Both the position numbers and the translations under genes were made by a program. Shown here piece by piece: positions 1 through 8,984 of a stretch of 64,000 nt of DNA (its first letter is position 1; every line of letters starts with the position of its first letter). The notes beneath the pieces were generated by a model. The model was not told where the DNA came from. It did no database searches and was given only the letters and a program-made list of their open reading frames with translations. Origin of the DNA: SMWN01 sp965221455 (GTDB taxonomy: Bacteria; Pseudomonadota; Gammaproteobacteria; Eutrophobiales; Eutrophobiaceae); assembly GCA_965221455.1 (NCBI GenBank), contig OZ244890.1:434001-498000 (forward strand). The letters run 5' to 3'.

Positions 1-2
1 CA

Positions 3-800
3 CGTTTTGAGATTCACGGAACTGCTACCAATGCCAAAGTTTATGCATTGGATAGAATGGAAAAGGAAATCCGGTATGCCCTGAAAAACAATGAATTACT
101 GCTTTGCTACCATCCCCTGATTTCAAGAGAAGATAATCTTGCCAACCATTACGAATGTCGACTTTACTGGAATCACCCCAGAAGAGGCAAAATATCTTCC
201 GACTTTTTTTCACTGCTTAACACATGCGATGAAATCGTAAACCGGCTAAATATCTGGATTATCGAATCTATTATCAAGCAAGCTAAAACCCTGGAGTCAC
301 AAGCTGATTTCGAAAAGAATTTAAATTTAACTATTCAGTTTTTTGGCGAGAATATTTTTACGGAGAAATTTTTACTTAAAATTGAGCAGCAGCTCCTAAA
401 CATCAAATTTAATAACATTAAATTCTCAATTAATATATCTGTAAACAATATCCATACATTATCAAAAAATAGTATTGAAATATTGGATCGATTTCATAAT
501 CAGGGTATCGATTTAACCATGAATACCGATGCATCCATCTTACCTTCAAGCGAGGATTTATTTGCGCTGGCAATAAATACAATAAAGATTGATAGTGCAT
601 GCTTGACAGCAAGTGTTGCAATGCCTCGACTCACTCAAAAAGCAGCTATGGCGCAAATAGGATATATTCATGCTTTGGGGGGGAAAGTGATTATCAGCGA
701 TATCAATACAAAAGAAAGACTCGACTCGATGAAAGAATTTGATTGCGATTATCTCATGGGAGATTCAGTTTCACTGCCTGTTAATATTGACGAAATATAA
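3..800 (+). CDS. C-terminal part of a GGDEF-EAL-type protein with a degenerate EAL domain (5' end outside window)
   Basis: The reading frame is open to the left edge. Its first residues (RFEIHG) resemble the end of a GGDEF domain, so the TTG/ATG codons near base 48-57 are probably not the true start. The remaining ~250 residues follow the EAL phosphodiesterase fold: a KNNELLLCYHPLIS opening, an INISVNN segment, an NTIKIDSA segment and a final CDYLMGDSVSLP strand like the family's C-terminal GY.QG..... The signature itself is altered: the EAL motif reads ECR (ECRLYWNHP), and the downstream metal-ligand motifs (the DDFG region) read NTDAS. Inference: catalytically inactive, perhaps a c-di-GMP sensor or scaffold. 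It converges with the soxG-like gene, 55 bases apart. Confidence 0.75.
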   Translation, partial: RFEIHGTATNAKVYALDRMEKEIRYALKNNELLLCYHPLISREDNLANHYECRLYWNHPRRGKISSDFFSLLNTCDEIVNRLNIWIIESIIKQAKTLESQADFEKNLNLTIQFFGENIFTEKFLLKIEQQLLNIKFNNIKFSINISVNNIHTLSKNSIEILDRFHNQGIDLTMNTDASILPSSEDLFALAINTIKIDSACLTASVAMPRLTQKAAMAQIGYIHALGGKVIISDINTKERLDSMKEFDCDYLMGDSVSLPVNIDEI

Positions 801-855
801 AAAAACATTATGGAAAATTGAGCAGGTTTTTACTGAAGCAGTAATCTATTCTCTT

Positions 856-1497
856 CTATATTGCTTCTTCCACTTGATAACCATACTCTGCAGCAGCATG
901 TGTGATCACTTCAAAAAAACTCTGCCCAAAGGAACGTGCAACATAAACATCAAGGCTATCTTCATTTAAACAATGTATCAGAACATTTGTATGAAATAGA
1001 CTCGTGACCTTTGCTTCGTCCACCTTGAAATGAGAAACATCCATATCAAGCATTGTGCCTTTACGCAGTACGTTGCGCACGTCTTTACCGGAAATACGAA
1101 TAACACAACGACTATGACTTTGATCAGTGATTGCTGCCTGCTCCTCATGTACCGCATTCCTGATAAGCATGTCCAATTCACGATTTTCTTTTTCAACAAT
1201 CAACCAACGTTCGGGACCCATCCAGATTGCAGTAGTTTCACCGAATTGAATCGCACTACATGCGGTTCGTGAGGGTTTAACACCCGCTGCCTGCTCAATC
1301 GCAATTGCAACTGCATCAGCCTGCTCTTCCCATGCGGCTACCTGAATAATGGATAAGGCACGGCGCTCGTTAAATATAACGCCCGGATCATTATTCTTAA
1401 TTTCACCGAAGTTACCGGTTTGGTAGATTTCGTGTAATGCCGCACGGCGTGTTGGTGTTGCTTCAGCCACGAAGTCTTTCTCCCTCTGGATCGACAA
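856..1497 (-). CDS. soxG: Sarcosine oxidase-type gamma subunit (SoxG / N-methylglutamate dehydrogenase MgdD)
   Basis: This is the last gene of the soxB-D-A-G operon and encodes 213 residues. Sarcosine oxidase gamma subunits are about 200 residues with a GcvT-like fold; here the ESV-like strand pattern, a WMGPERWLIV segment and VRISGKDVRNVLRKG match that family. The start overlaps the end of soxA by 35 bases, which implies translational coupling. Known role: structural subunit of the heterotetramer that oxidatively demethylates sarcosine, or N-methylglutamate in the MgdABCD version. The neighbouring N-methylglutamate synthase-like modules favour N-methylglutamate dehydrogenase, but sequence alone does not separate the two. 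Confidence 0.85.
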   Translation of the reverse strand: MSIQREKDFVAEATPTRRAALHEIYQTGNFGEIKNNDPGVIFNERRALSIIQVAAWEEQADAVAIAIEQAAGVKPSRTACSAIQFGETTAIWMGPERWLIVEKENRELDMLIRNAVHEEQAAITDQSHSRCVIRISGKDVRNVLRKGTMLDMDVSHFKVDEAKVTSLFHTNVLIHCLNEDSLDVYVARSFGQSFFEVITHAAAEYGYQVEEAI

Positions 1498-4459
1498 ATA
1501 CCGGATTTACCACTTTCATCGGTACCGTCCGGTTTCTTAACGGATAACTCATGTAAACGGTTTTGTTTTCCCAGGCCTCGAGTCCACCCTTAATAAAACC
1601 CAAAGCAATCGGATGATCCTTTTCCACACAATATCCGGTTGACGTGACATGACCTATCATTTCAACAGGTGGTGCTGCATGAGCATTGGTCACGATCTGT
1701 GAACCAGCTGTTAAATATGTTCTACCATCCAGTGGCACAAAACCTGCAATTTTTTCTCGATCAACTGATGTTAAAGCTTCACGATAGGCAAGACGTTTGC
1801 CAATAAACTCTTTCTTCTTCGACATCATCATACCCAGACCCAGATCGTCCGCAATCGTACGCCCATCCAGCTCTGGGCCTGCAACATGACCCTTTTCCAT
1901 GCGCATATTACCGAGTGTTTCCGTTCCGTAGGGCACGATATTGTATTCCTGACCTGTTGCGTAAATCTTTTCCCAGACATAACGTCCGTAATCGCAGGGC
2001 ACATTAACTTCAAAAGCCAACTCACCTGAAAAAGAGATACGAAATAAACGGCACCTGGAAATTCCGGCAACAACACATTCAGAAGCACCCATAAATGGAA
2101 ATACTGCGTTAGACATATCAATGTCTATAAGCTCTTGTAATACCTTGCGCGAATCAGGACCGGCAACGGCTATCGCTGACCACTGCTCGGTAACACTTGT
2201 AACCTGAACACGCAGATCCGGCCAGATAGCCTGTAGGTAAAACTCAAGGTTGGACATTACCTTGACGGCATTAGCCGTTGTTGTTGTCATGACAAAGTGA
2301 TTTTCAGCCAGGCGCGATGTTGTACCATCGTCATATACAATACCATCTTCACGTAACATCGCGCCGTAACGTGCTTTTCCAACGGCCAGTTTTTTCCAGT
2401 GATTAATATAAACGCGTTCCAAAAATTCCGCAGTGTCCGCACCCTGAAGATCAATCTTGCCCAGGGTGGTTACATCGCACATACCGACTGAACTACGTGT
2501 CATCCCTGTTTCACGAAGAAATGCATCACGAATAGTTTCACCTGTTTTCGGGTAATAACGCGGACGTCGCCAAATACCGGCATCTATCCATACACATCCC
2601 TGTTCTCCATGCCAGGAATCTATAGCTGTACGACGGATCGGCATAAAATGTTCACCAACTTCCGCCCCGCCAAGCGCACCCAAAGATACTGGTGTATAGG
2701 GAGGACGAAAAGTCGTCAATCCGGCCTGAGGTATTGAACAACTGCGGGCAGCCGCCATGATTCCAAGCCCGGACAAATTAGATGTTTTACCCTGATCTGT
2801 TCCCATGCCCAAGGTGGTATAACGTTTGAGATGTTCAACTGAAACATAGCCTTCACGATGAGCGAGCCGCACATCACTGGCGGCGACATCATCTTGATGA
2901 TCGACAAATTTCTTCGGTCGGCCAGACACAGGATCCGGTGCTTCCCACAAAGGTTGATAAGCCGTTTCATGCAAGTCATCCGTCACAGGAAGCGCCATGG
3001 CATCGGTGGGGAAACCGGCGCTTGTTGCCGCTTCCACACCGGCAAATGATCCGTCCGCAAAACAGGTCTTGAGGTCAAAACTGCCCCGAGCGGCACCGAC
3101 AGATCGTTCGGCCTGCCTTGAATCACCCGAAACAAAAATATGACGTTCTTCATTCCAGACCACTTTGCCCCCTGACTGACTAAACAGATGCAAGGCGGGT
3201 GCCCAACCATTCGACATGGCTACCAAATCACAATTTATACGTCGTGATTTTTTACTTGACAGGGATTGCACATCCACCGCGTGGACACCGTCAGCATTAC
3301 CATGTGTATCAACAATTGCATGGCCTTGCAGTATTTCCATGTTACGACTACGACATTCTTGCGCATAACAAGATTCAGTCAGACGTGAATCGATAACTGC
3401 TTCTATTTTTGCACCCGCGTCACTTAAATCGATGGCAGTTCGATAGGCATCATCACATGATGTAAAAACAACCGCATGTTTACCCGGCAATACGCCGTAT
3501 TCATTAATGTAGGCCCTCACTGCATTTGCCAACATAACATTAGGTCGATCATTATTACCAAATACCATGGGTTGTTCATGTGCACCCGTGGCAAGTACGA
3601 CCTGATCTGCCTGAATATTCCATATACGCTGTCGTGGTTTATGCTCTGTTGGTATGGGAAGATGATCACAGACGCGCTCGACACAAGCTATAAAATTATG
3701 ATCGTAGTAGCCAAATGCAGTAGTACGATCAAGCATAAAAACATTTTCCATTGCTTCCAGTCCAGCAACGATTTCCTTGATCCAGTCTACTGCAGGACGA
3801 CCATCAATTGCATATCGTTCAAAACGTAATTGACCACCTAAATTTGCACGTTCGTCGATTAGCATCACGCGTGCGCCACTGGCCGCAGCAGATTTTGCTG
3901 CCATTAGGCCCGCAGGACCACCACCAATGACTAACACCTCGCAATGACGACTCATACAGTCATACGTATCTGGATCGGGAAGTATTGATGCTGTTCCCAT
4001 ACCCGCTGCCTTGCGGATAAATGCTTCAAAGATCATCCATATTCTGGTACTACGGAATGATCCCATGAATGTTTTGTAGTAAAAACCGGCAGGGAGAAAA
4101 CTCTTGAATAAATCATTAATGCATTGTGGATCACTACGCAAGCTACCACCGCGGTTTTGACTTTCCGCGACCAAACCATCATAAAGTTCGACGACTGTAG
4201 CGCGTGTATTCGGTTCCCGACGCGCACCTTCACGCAGATGTACCATTGCATTTGGCTCTTCCGAACCCGCAGAAAAAACACCGCGTGGACGATGATACTT
4301 AAAACTACGTGCAACCAGCTTAACTCCATTCGCTAATAAAGCTGAGGCTAATGTATCGCCCTGATAGCCCGTATAGTTTTTTCCATCGAAACTGAATGAT
4401 ATCGATTTCGTGCGATCAATAGATCCACCTTGTGCCAATCTATTAACTTGCATCGTCAT
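1463..4459 (-). CDS. soxA: Sarcosine oxidase-type alpha subunit (SoxA / N-methylglutamate dehydrogenase MgdC)
   Basis: The 998 residues match the usual ~1000 of this subunit. The order is: an N-terminal ferredoxin-like fold (about 15-100, with GDTLASALLANG and a KYHRPRG motif); a dinucleotide-binding domain starting at GGGPAGLMAA (about 178); a second nucleotide-binding half; and a C-terminal GcvT/tetrahydrofolate-binding domain (about 600-990, with YGAMLREDGIVYDDG). The enzyme passes methyl carbon from the amine to tetrahydrofolate as methylene-THF. The start ATG follows GGAGGAG and overlaps the soxD stop as ATGA. A second ATG lies two codons in. Together with folD at 25.7 kb, the gene links amine demethylation to the folate C1 pool. 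Confidence 0.93.
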   Translation of the reverse strand: MTMQVNRLAQGGSIDRTKSISFSFDGKNYTGYQGDTLASALLANGVKLVARSFKYHRPRGVFSAGSEEPNAMVHLREGARREPNTRATVVELYDGLVAESQNRGGSLRSDPQCINDLFKSFLPAGFYYKTFMGSFRSTRIWMIFEAFIRKAAGMGTASILPDPDTYDCMSRHCEVLVIGGGPAGLMAAKSAAASGARVMLIDERANLGGQLRFERYAIDGRPAVDWIKEIVAGLEAMENVFMLDRTTAFGYYDHNFIACVERVCDHLPIPTEHKPRQRIWNIQADQVVLATGAHEQPMVFGNNDRPNVMLANAVRAYINEYGVLPGKHAVVFTSCDDAYRTAIDLSDAGAKIEAVIDSRLTESCYAQECRSRNMEILQGHAIVDTHGNADGVHAVDVQSLSSKKSRRINCDLVAMSNGWAPALHLFSQSGGKVVWNEERHIFVSGDSRQAERSVGAARGSFDLKTCFADGSFAGVEAATSAGFPTDAMALPVTDDLHETAYQPLWEAPDPVSGRPKKFVDHQDDVAASDVRLAHREGYVSVEHLKRYTTLGMGTDQGKTSNLSGLGIMAAARSCSIPQAGLTTFRPPYTPVSLGALGGAEVGEHFMPIRRTAIDSWHGEQGCVWIDAGIWRRPRYYPKTGETIRDAFLRETGMTRSSVGMCDVTTLGKIDLQGADTAEFLERVYINHWKKLAVGKARYGAMLREDGIVYDDGTTSRLAENHFVMTTTTANAVKVMSNLEFYLQAIWPDLRVQVTSVTEQWSAIAVAGPDSRKVLQELIDIDMSNAVFPFMGASECVVAGISRCRLFRISFSGELAFEVNVPCDYGRYVWEKIYATGQEYNIVPYGTETLGNMRMEKGHVAGPELDGRTIADDLGLGMMMSKKKEFIGKRLAYREALTSVDREKIAGFVPLDGRTYLTAGSQIVTNAHAAPPVEMIGHVTSTGYCVEKDHPIALGFIKGGLEAWENKTVYMSYPLRNRTVPMKVVNPVFVDPEGERLRG

Positions 4460-4737
4460 GCCTGTTCTCCTCCGAGTGACTTATCAGCCGGAGCCGTCGC
4501 CAACACTTCATGCGTTAGCGTGTCGCGTTTAACTTTCAACCATTGCCGACAGCCGTTAACATGATGCCAATATTCAAGGTGTGGTCCACAGGAATTATTG
4601 CGCAGATAAACATAATCGTAATACTGTGCTGCACTTGTATCTGCAGAGAGATCAGGATGTTTATTTATGGCATCGCCGCCATAGCTAAATTCCTCCATAT
4701 TGCGCTCACCACACCAGGGACAATTAATTCGAATCAT
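4456..4737 (-). CDS. soxD: Sarcosine oxidase-type delta subunit (SoxD / MgdB)
   Basis: A 93-residue protein of the expected size for the zinc-binding delta subunit. It begins with CPWCGER (a CxxC pair) and has a later CGPHLEYWHHVNGCRQW segment that supplies further Cys/His ligands, the diagnostic pattern of SoxD. It lies 12 bases after soxB and overlaps soxA by four bases, so the four genes form one translationally coupled operon. The delta subunit is needed for assembly and stability of the heterotetramer and carries no flavin. Confidence 0.93.
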   Translation of the reverse strand: MIRINCPWCGERNMEEFSYGGDAINKHPDLSADTSAAQYYDYVYLRNNSCGPHLEYWHHVNGCRQWLKVKRDTLTHEVLATAPADKSLGGEQA

Positions 4738-4749
4738 TATGCAATTCCT

Positions 4750-6009
4750 CTAGTGTGCCCCGGGAACGGGACCCATGCCCTTTTCATCAATGGTGTAACC
4801 GTGTTCAAAGCGGGTCAGCGTAAAATTTTCATTTAGTTTATGCGGCTGATTATTTGCTATAGTATGGGCGAAACACCAGCCTGCAGCCGGAGTCGCCTTA
4901 AAGCCGCCGTAACACCAGCCACCATTAAGATAAAGGCCTTTAATCGGTGTTGTACTAATGATCGGACTACCGTCCATAGACATATCCATGATACCGGCCC
5001 AGTGCCGTAATAGTCGAATACGTCCTATTGTCGGCATTAAAGCCATGCCCGCTTGCGATACATGATTCACCATAGGAAAATTACCGCGCTGTGCATAAGA
5101 ATTATAGCCATCCAGATCACCACCAAATACGAGACCACCTTTGTCTGATTGGCTAACATAAAAATGTCCAGCACCGAATGTACAAACTGTATCAATAAAA
5201 GGTTTTAAAGGCTCTGATACCATGGCCTGCAAGCTATGACTTTCGATAGGCAAACGATTTAAGCCTGCCATTGCACATAATCGAGAGGTATTTCCGGCAA
5301 CAGCAATGCCTACTTTCCCTGCCTTGATTGCTCCGCGAGAAGTTTGCAATCCTTCAACTTGTCCATTCTGTATATCAAAACCGGTTACTTCACAATTTTG
5401 AATTATATCGATACCCAAACTATCTGCCGCACGAGCGTAGCCCCAGGCAACCGCATCATGTCGTGCCGTTCCGGCACGTGGCTGTCGCAAGCCACCATAA
5501 ACCGGAAAGCGAGCTCTATCTGAGTAATCCAGCATTTGCAAGTGTTCTTTAACTTGATCACGAGTCAATAACTCGGCATCAATGCCATTCAAACGCATGG
5601 CATTACCACGGCGAGCAAAACTGTCCATCTGTGCATCGGAATGAGCAACATTAATGATGCCGCGCTGGGAAAACATGACGTTGTAATTTAATTCTTGCGC
5701 CAATTCTTCCCATAGCTTCATGGCATATTCATAAAAATGCGCATTATCCTCCAGCATATAATTGGAACGAATGATGGTCGTATTTCGACCGACATTGCCA
5801 CTGCCTAACCAGCCTTTTTCGCAGACTGCAATATTAGTCATGCCGTGTAGCCTGGCAAGGTAATACGCTGCTGCCAAACCATGTCCACCGCCGCCAATAA
5901 TGATAGCGTCATATTCCCGTTTCGGTTCCGGGTCGCGCCAGGCACGCTGCCAGTGCTTTTGCCCGGTTAGCCCTCCCCTGATAACTTCCAAAACTGAATA
6001 TCGATTCAT
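4750..6009 (-). CDS. soxB: Sarcosine oxidase-type beta subunit, FAD/FMN amine dehydrogenase (SoxB / MgdA)
   Basis: A flavin-dependent DAO-family subunit that oxidises the N-methyl amine. I start it at the internal ATG at 6009 because AGGAG lies 10 bases upstream, giving 419 residues; the open frame extends 13 codons further without support. The FAD-binding motif GGGGHGLAAAYYLA is at about 38-52. A conserved ARHDAVAWGYA segment with His184 probably corresponds to the histidine that binds FMN covalently in known sarcosine oxidase beta chains (inferred from family memory). It is first in the soxBDAG operon. The ~1.1 kb upstream is a decayed aminomethyltransferase, so the operon promoter should lie between about 6050 and 6230. 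Confidence 0.93.
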   Translation of the reverse strand: MNRYSVLEVIRGGLTGQKHWQRAWRDPEPKREYDAIIIGGGGHGLAAAYYLARLHGMTNIAVCEKGWLGSGNVGRNTTIIRSNYMLEDNAHFYEYAMKLWEELAQELNYNVMFSQRGIINVAHSDAQMDSFARRGNAMRLNGIDAELLTRDQVKEHLQMLDYSDRARFPVYGGLRQPRAGTARHDAVAWGYARAADSLGIDIIQNCEVTGFDIQNGQVEGLQTSRGAIKAGKVGIAVAGNTSRLCAMAGLNRLPIESHSLQAMVSEPLKPFIDTVCTFGAGHFYVSQSDKGGLVFGGDLDGYNSYAQRGNFPMVNHVSQAGMALMPTIGRIRLLRHWAGIMDMSMDGSPIISTTPIKGLYLNGGWCYGGFKATPAAGWCFAHTIANNQPHKLNENFTLTRFEHGYTIDEKGMGPVPGAH

Positions 6010-6229
6010 AATAAATTCCGCTCCTTTTGATTTAGCCTGACTCGCCAATTTACAGCAGCTTCAACATAATCCGCGATTATAAATAAGTGGGGACATATTA
6101 TGTAATCGTGTGAAGTATTTATATACCCTGAAAGTAATATTCCTATCGTGTACTCTGCACATCGCTTGATGTGGACAAGGTCAACTATCGGTATGTTCTT
6201 GATGCTTAAAAAGCAACCAGATACCAGGC

Positions 6230-7050
6230 TATTTACAGTTTCCTTTTACCCGTTCTTTTTATGGGTCGAAACGGGGAAATGCGACCACAGTTCTCGGTAA
6301 CCGCTTTTGATGTCCATCCAATTTTCCACCTTACTACCGATCACGGAACATCCTGTTTTCATTTTACAAAGGGCGATATTTTTGCCGATAACAGGTGAAA
6401 AGTTGCACTAGCTGTTGTACCAATCTGCTCTTTACCAATATAAACACCGTCATCATGAGATACCCACTTCCTCACCCGCAACCGAAAGCTCCAGGCCGGT
6501 GAGTTTTATCTATGGATTTTCCTTATTTCTGACAATGGCCAGAGGCATACGCACCTTAAGCAATACCAGCATAATTGAGAATATAAATCCTTAACACCAA
6601 ACCATTCATTGAACGTAACGGAATATTCGGGCTTCAGCCTAAAGTTTTCCTATGATGGCAAAGTCACGGTATTCAACATTTTCACATAAGTTAGAAGCGG
6701 AATCATCCGGATAGACATAGGACCAACACTAAAGAATCCAGGCTAAACCCAGTCTTGAGGATAGAGCCACTCCAGCCGACACAGGGACCAACGATGGCAT
6801 TGATCTTGTTATTTAGTATCACAGGTACCCAGCTGAGTACCCGTTCCCCTCGTAACACAGTCATTGGGATCGCAGTTGAAGTGTAGGAAATAAATTATTC
6901 GCCGCATAAAAACCCACACAGGCACCAGCATTATGAGTCCAGGTAACGGTTGCTTCCGGAAACGGGAACTCGCCATCGTTTAGTTTCCGACTCACCTCCA
7001 AAAACTTAACCAGTGGGCGAACTCTACCCAAGTACTGATTGTGCCATCAA
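6230..7050 (-). pseudogene. Decayed GcvT/DmdA-family aminomethyltransferase
   Basis: No long frame survives, but fragments on the minus strand read as an aminomethyltransferase. Near 6440-6480 there is VSHDDGVYIGKEQIGTTASA. After a frameshift comes SPVIGKNIALCKM, then VIGSKVE, then (shifted again, about 6260-6310) KLDGHQKRLPRTVVAFPRFDP. The VIGKNIAL block is typical of the GcvT C-terminal barrel. Towards 7000 the fragment FPFPEATVTWTHNAG resembles the N-terminal substrate-entry region of the same family. Several stops and frameshifts are present, and the span is shorter than an intact ~370-codon gene. It lies between module 2 and soxB, where a THF-dependent demethylase would make sense. No other gene is visible between 6050 and 7199. 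Confidence 0.7.
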
Positions 7051-7199
7051 GGACATCACTATGGATCCGCTTCTTCTTCATGAACCCACACATAACCCAA
7101 AAAAAACTATTCATTCCAGACCCCTATATGGTAAACATTAAAGAATACCTGTACCGCAGAAAACTCTAACCTACCCAGAAATCTCCCTTAAAAAAGTTA

Positions 7200-7589
7200 C
7201 TAACTGAATTTTTCATACGCTTTTCTCAAATCAACCATCGGATGATTTGTTGACATCTGAAACTTTACTAACAACTCGCGTGCAATCATATCGCGATCCT
7301 GTTGGTTATCAGGCATCTCCATATCTTCCGGCACAGTAACCCAGCCATTATTGTTACGATCAAATACTGCTGCACGACCTTCTTCATAACCCATGTGTAC
7401 ATCTTCCAGCCAATTCAGATCCTTCCAGCCCATAACCTCGATATATTTTTTAAGGAATGGCGTTATCCTGCCCAGATCAGGCACAAGGTTCACATCATAG
7501 CGATAACCGATATGTTGGCCGATAATCTTCTCACGCTCCTCATCAAGACCATCACCCTCTAAAAAATGATTAATATCTTTCTTGCTCAT
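7200..7589 (-). CDS. Unrecognised 129-residue acidic protein of amine module 2
   Basis: I do not recognise this family. The protein is soluble, rich in Asp/Glu, and has no signal peptide or membrane segment. It contains a tryptophan-rich centre (MGWKDLNWLEDVHMGYEEG) and a short NNNGW turn. It starts 23 bases after the FMN glutamate-synthase-like gene of module 2, on the same strand and with no terminator between, so it is probably co-transcribed. Inference: an accessory or assembly subunit of the module 2 synthase, since module 1 has no counterpart. Confidence 0.7.
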   Translation of the reverse strand: MSKKDINHFLEGDGLDEEREKIIGQHIGYRYDVNLVPDLGRITPFLKKYIEVMGWKDLNWLEDVHMGYEEGRAAVFDRNNNGWVTVPEDMEMPDNQQDRDMIARELLVKFQMSTNHPMVDLRKAYEKFS

Positions 7590-7612
7590 GATTTTCCCCC
7601 AACAAAATTATT

Positions 7613-8959
7613 CTAGAAACGTGTCATATCCGGACGACCAACTGTGTATTGTGATCCGGCCAATGGAACCTGCGCTATCGCAGAAGCTTCCATGGTTAAG
7701 GCAGCCAAATCTTCCGGTTCCAATGAATGAATGTCGGTCTTGCCACAAGCGCGGGCAAACAATTGAGCTTCAATCGTCAGTGTATGCAAGAAATTGTAAA
7801 CACGAATAGCTGCTTCATCCGGATTCAATCGAGCACGCAATTTCGGATCCTGTGTGGCCACACCCACTGGACAACGACCTGTATGACAGTGATAACAAGA
7901 ACCAGCCGGGACACCCATCTCTTCTTCATAATCTGCTTCAGGAATATCTTTATTACAGTTCAATGCCATCAATGCTGAATGACCTATTGCAACTGCATCT
8001 GCACCCAACGCAATCGCTTTCGCCAAATCAGCACCGTTACGTATACCACCGGCATAGACCAACGTAATTTTGCCATCCATACCAACGTCCTGAATAGCCC
8101 GGCGTGCCTGGCGAATCGCACCAATACCGGGAACACCTGTATCTTCCGTAGCTAAATGTGGCCCGGCACCGGTACCTCCTTCCATACCGTCGATGTAAAT
8201 AGAATCAGGATCGGTTTTAGCAGCCATACGTACATCGTCATAAACACGTGCCGCACCCAGTTTCAACTGAATCGGGATCTGACCATCCGTTGCCTGCCGT
8301 ATTTCCTGAATTTTCAGAGCCAGATCATCCGGTCCCATCCAGTCAGGATGACGTGCAGGCGAACGCTGATCAATACCAGCCGGTAATGAACGCATTTCGG
8401 CAACCTGATCGGTCACTTTTTGACCCATTAAGTGTCCACCTAAACCAACCTTACAACCCTGACCAATGAAAAATTCAATCGCATCCGCCAGGCGCAAATG
8501 TTGCGGGTTAAAACCGTAGCGAGACTGAATGCATTGATAAAACCATTTTTCTGAATAACGACGTTCATCAGGAATCATGCCGCCCTCACCAGAGCAAGTG
8601 GCAGTACCAGCCATAGTTGCTCCACGTGCCAGTGCTGTTTTGGCTTCATAGCTTAAGGCACCAAAACTCATGCCGGTAATATAAACCGGGATATCCAGTT
8701 CCAGTGGGCGTTTGGCACATGGACCAATAACGGTTTTTGTTGTACATTTTTCTCGATAACCTTCAATTACAAAACGGGTTAATGTACCCGGCATAAAAGT
8801 GAGATCATCCCATGTCGGAATTTTCTTGAATAATGAAAAACCACGCATCCGATATCGACCGAGTTCAGCCTTAACGTGGATATCATTAATAACTTCGGGT
8901 GGAAATATAAAACTATCACCCAAATGATATTTTTTGGCATCATCTTTTACTGAAGACAT
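7613..8959 (-). CDS. FMN-binding glutamate synthase-like catalytic subunit, module 2 (MgsC/GlxD family)
   Basis: It corresponds to the central FMN domain of GltB made as a free protein. I start at the ATG at 8959 (448 residues), preceded by GAGGATC; the open frame runs 31 codons further upstream into the previous gene's end. Motifs include FGALSYEAKTALARGA, a GEGG glycine loop, DGMEGGTGAGP and GADAVAIGHSAL. The Fe-S region reads CYHCHTGRCPVGVATQ, so the cysteines are present. In the N-methylglutamate pathway this subunit forms N-methylglutamate from methylamine or its gamma-glutamyl amide. It is co-directional with its GXGXG and amidotransferase partners. Confidence 0.88.
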   Translation of the reverse strand: MSSVKDDAKKYHLGDSFIFPPEVINDIHVKAELGRYRMRGFSLFKKIPTWDDLTFMPGTLTRFVIEGYREKCTTKTVIGPCAKRPLELDIPVYITGMSFGALSYEAKTALARGATMAGTATCSGEGGMIPDERRYSEKWFYQCIQSRYGFNPQHLRLADAIEFFIGQGCKVGLGGHLMGQKVTDQVAEMRSLPAGIDQRSPARHPDWMGPDDLALKIQEIRQATDGQIPIQLKLGAARVYDDVRMAAKTDPDSIYIDGMEGGTGAGPHLATEDTGVPGIGAIRQARRAIQDVGMDGKITLVYAGGIRNGADLAKAIALGADAVAIGHSALMALNCNKDIPEADYEEEMGVPAGSCYHCHTGRCPVGVATQDPKLRARLNPDEAAIRVYNFLHTLTIEAQLFARACGKTDIHSLEPEDLAALTMEASAIAQVPLAGSQYTVGRPDMTRF

Positions 8960-8984
8960 TTTTTGATCCTCTATTCTCTTTCTG

